This document shows positions 63,876 through 64,000 of a stretch of 64,000 nucleotides of DNA, one piece after another. The stretch covers positions 89,466 through 153,465 of the forward strand of contig JAVUPY010000029.1 of the NCBI GenBank assembly GCA_032252755.1, given 5' to 3'. This DNA is from Terriglobia bacterium (GTDB lineage: Bacteria; Acidobacteriota; Terriglobia; Terriglobales; Acidobacteriaceae). Each line of letters starts with the position of its first letter. The stretch's first letter is position 1. The position numbers and the translations under genes were made by a program. The notes under the pieces were generated by a model. The model was given only the letters and a program-made list of their open reading frames with translations, searched no databases and was not told the DNA's origin.

Positions 63876-64000
63876 CTGGGTGATGAATTGCGTTCGGTCG
63901 TTATCCCAAGATGAGTTGCCATCATTGCTAATAGCTCGTTCTGCTCGGAAACCTTCGCTTGCAATTCCGGTTTCGGTATCCCGTTCTTTGCCGGTAGAAC
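63872..64000 (-). CDS. C-terminal part of a gene cut by the window edge
   Basis: Open frame of 42 codons entering from the right edge and ending in TGA at 63872, overlapping the DUF1697 start. Visible residues include KPELQAKVSEQNELLAMMA, a helical segment. Too little to identify. Confidence 0.4.
   Translation of the reverse strand, partial: VLPAKNGIPKPELQAKVSEQNELLAMMATHLGITTERNSSPR

Overview
The window reads as chromosomal DNA of an acidobacterium of the Terriglobia type (Koribacter-like). The basis is family content, not a database match. It holds four large orphan permeases of the acidobacterial duplicated orphan permease (ADOP) type, one translationally coupled to a PadR regulator, a secreted protein with the acidobacterial VWFA-related domain, a class II (B12-dependent) ribonucleotide reductase, and moderately high GC with densely packed genes on both strands. 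No rRNA, CRISPR array or phage is visible. One tRNA (Glu, anticodon TTC) lies at 45.4 kb.

Layout. 0-10 kb: OsmC, a tiny zinc-ribbon protein, a secreted protein built from 84-bp tandem repeats, a membrane protein, a receiver protein with two PAS histidine kinases, the NfnA/NfnB-like flavoprotein pair, and two paralogous degenerate receiver proteins. 10-24 kb: DUF4342 protein, lipoprotein, proline dehydrogenase, thioredoxin reductase, two ADOP permeases with PadR, then a GntR/UTRA regulator with a SIS-domain glucosamine-6-phosphate deaminase-like enzyme (NagB-II type), and a receiver-like protein fused to membrane helices. 24-30 kb: a TetR gene divergent from a membrane protein, a lipocalin-like secreted protein, then an AT-richer patch with a YwgA-like gene and a frameshifted HD phosphohydrolase, a DUF2188 gene and a field of palindromes around a REP-associated tyrosine transposase (RAYT). 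30-45 kb: nrdJ with a long leader, a signal peptidase with an extra membrane domain, an ADOP permease, Cys-rich secreted proteins, Mn/Fe superoxide dismutase, an iron-permease-like protein, a Sel1-repeat protein, MsrPQ, TrmJ and tRNA-Glu. 45-64 kb: an MFS exporter, a VWFA protein, rpiA, the aromatic operon aroQ-pheA-aroF, an SDR, a second RAYT with its own REP family, divergent class I (LacD) and class II (Fba) aldolases, a CPBP protease, a zincin, an ADOP permease, a PagL-like deacylase, a PAP2 phosphatase and a DUF1697 gene.

The strongest find is a complete transcription attenuator in front of the chorismate mutase - prephenate dehydratase - DAHP synthase operon. It has a sigma70-like promoter, a 30-codon leader peptide with five Phe and two Tyr codons, an antiterminator pairing that starts just after the Phe/Tyr run, and a perfect intrinsic terminator directly ahead of the aroQ ribosome binding site. 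A second theme is palindromic repeat biology. Two RAYT genes each sit between inverted REP hairpins of a different sequence carrying GTAG, and a separate four-copy palindrome (CCCACATCTGC, 8-nt loop, GCAGATGTGGG) always lies immediately 3' of genes. A third is a pair of neighbouring paralogous receiver proteins that have lost complementary halves of the phosphorylation site.
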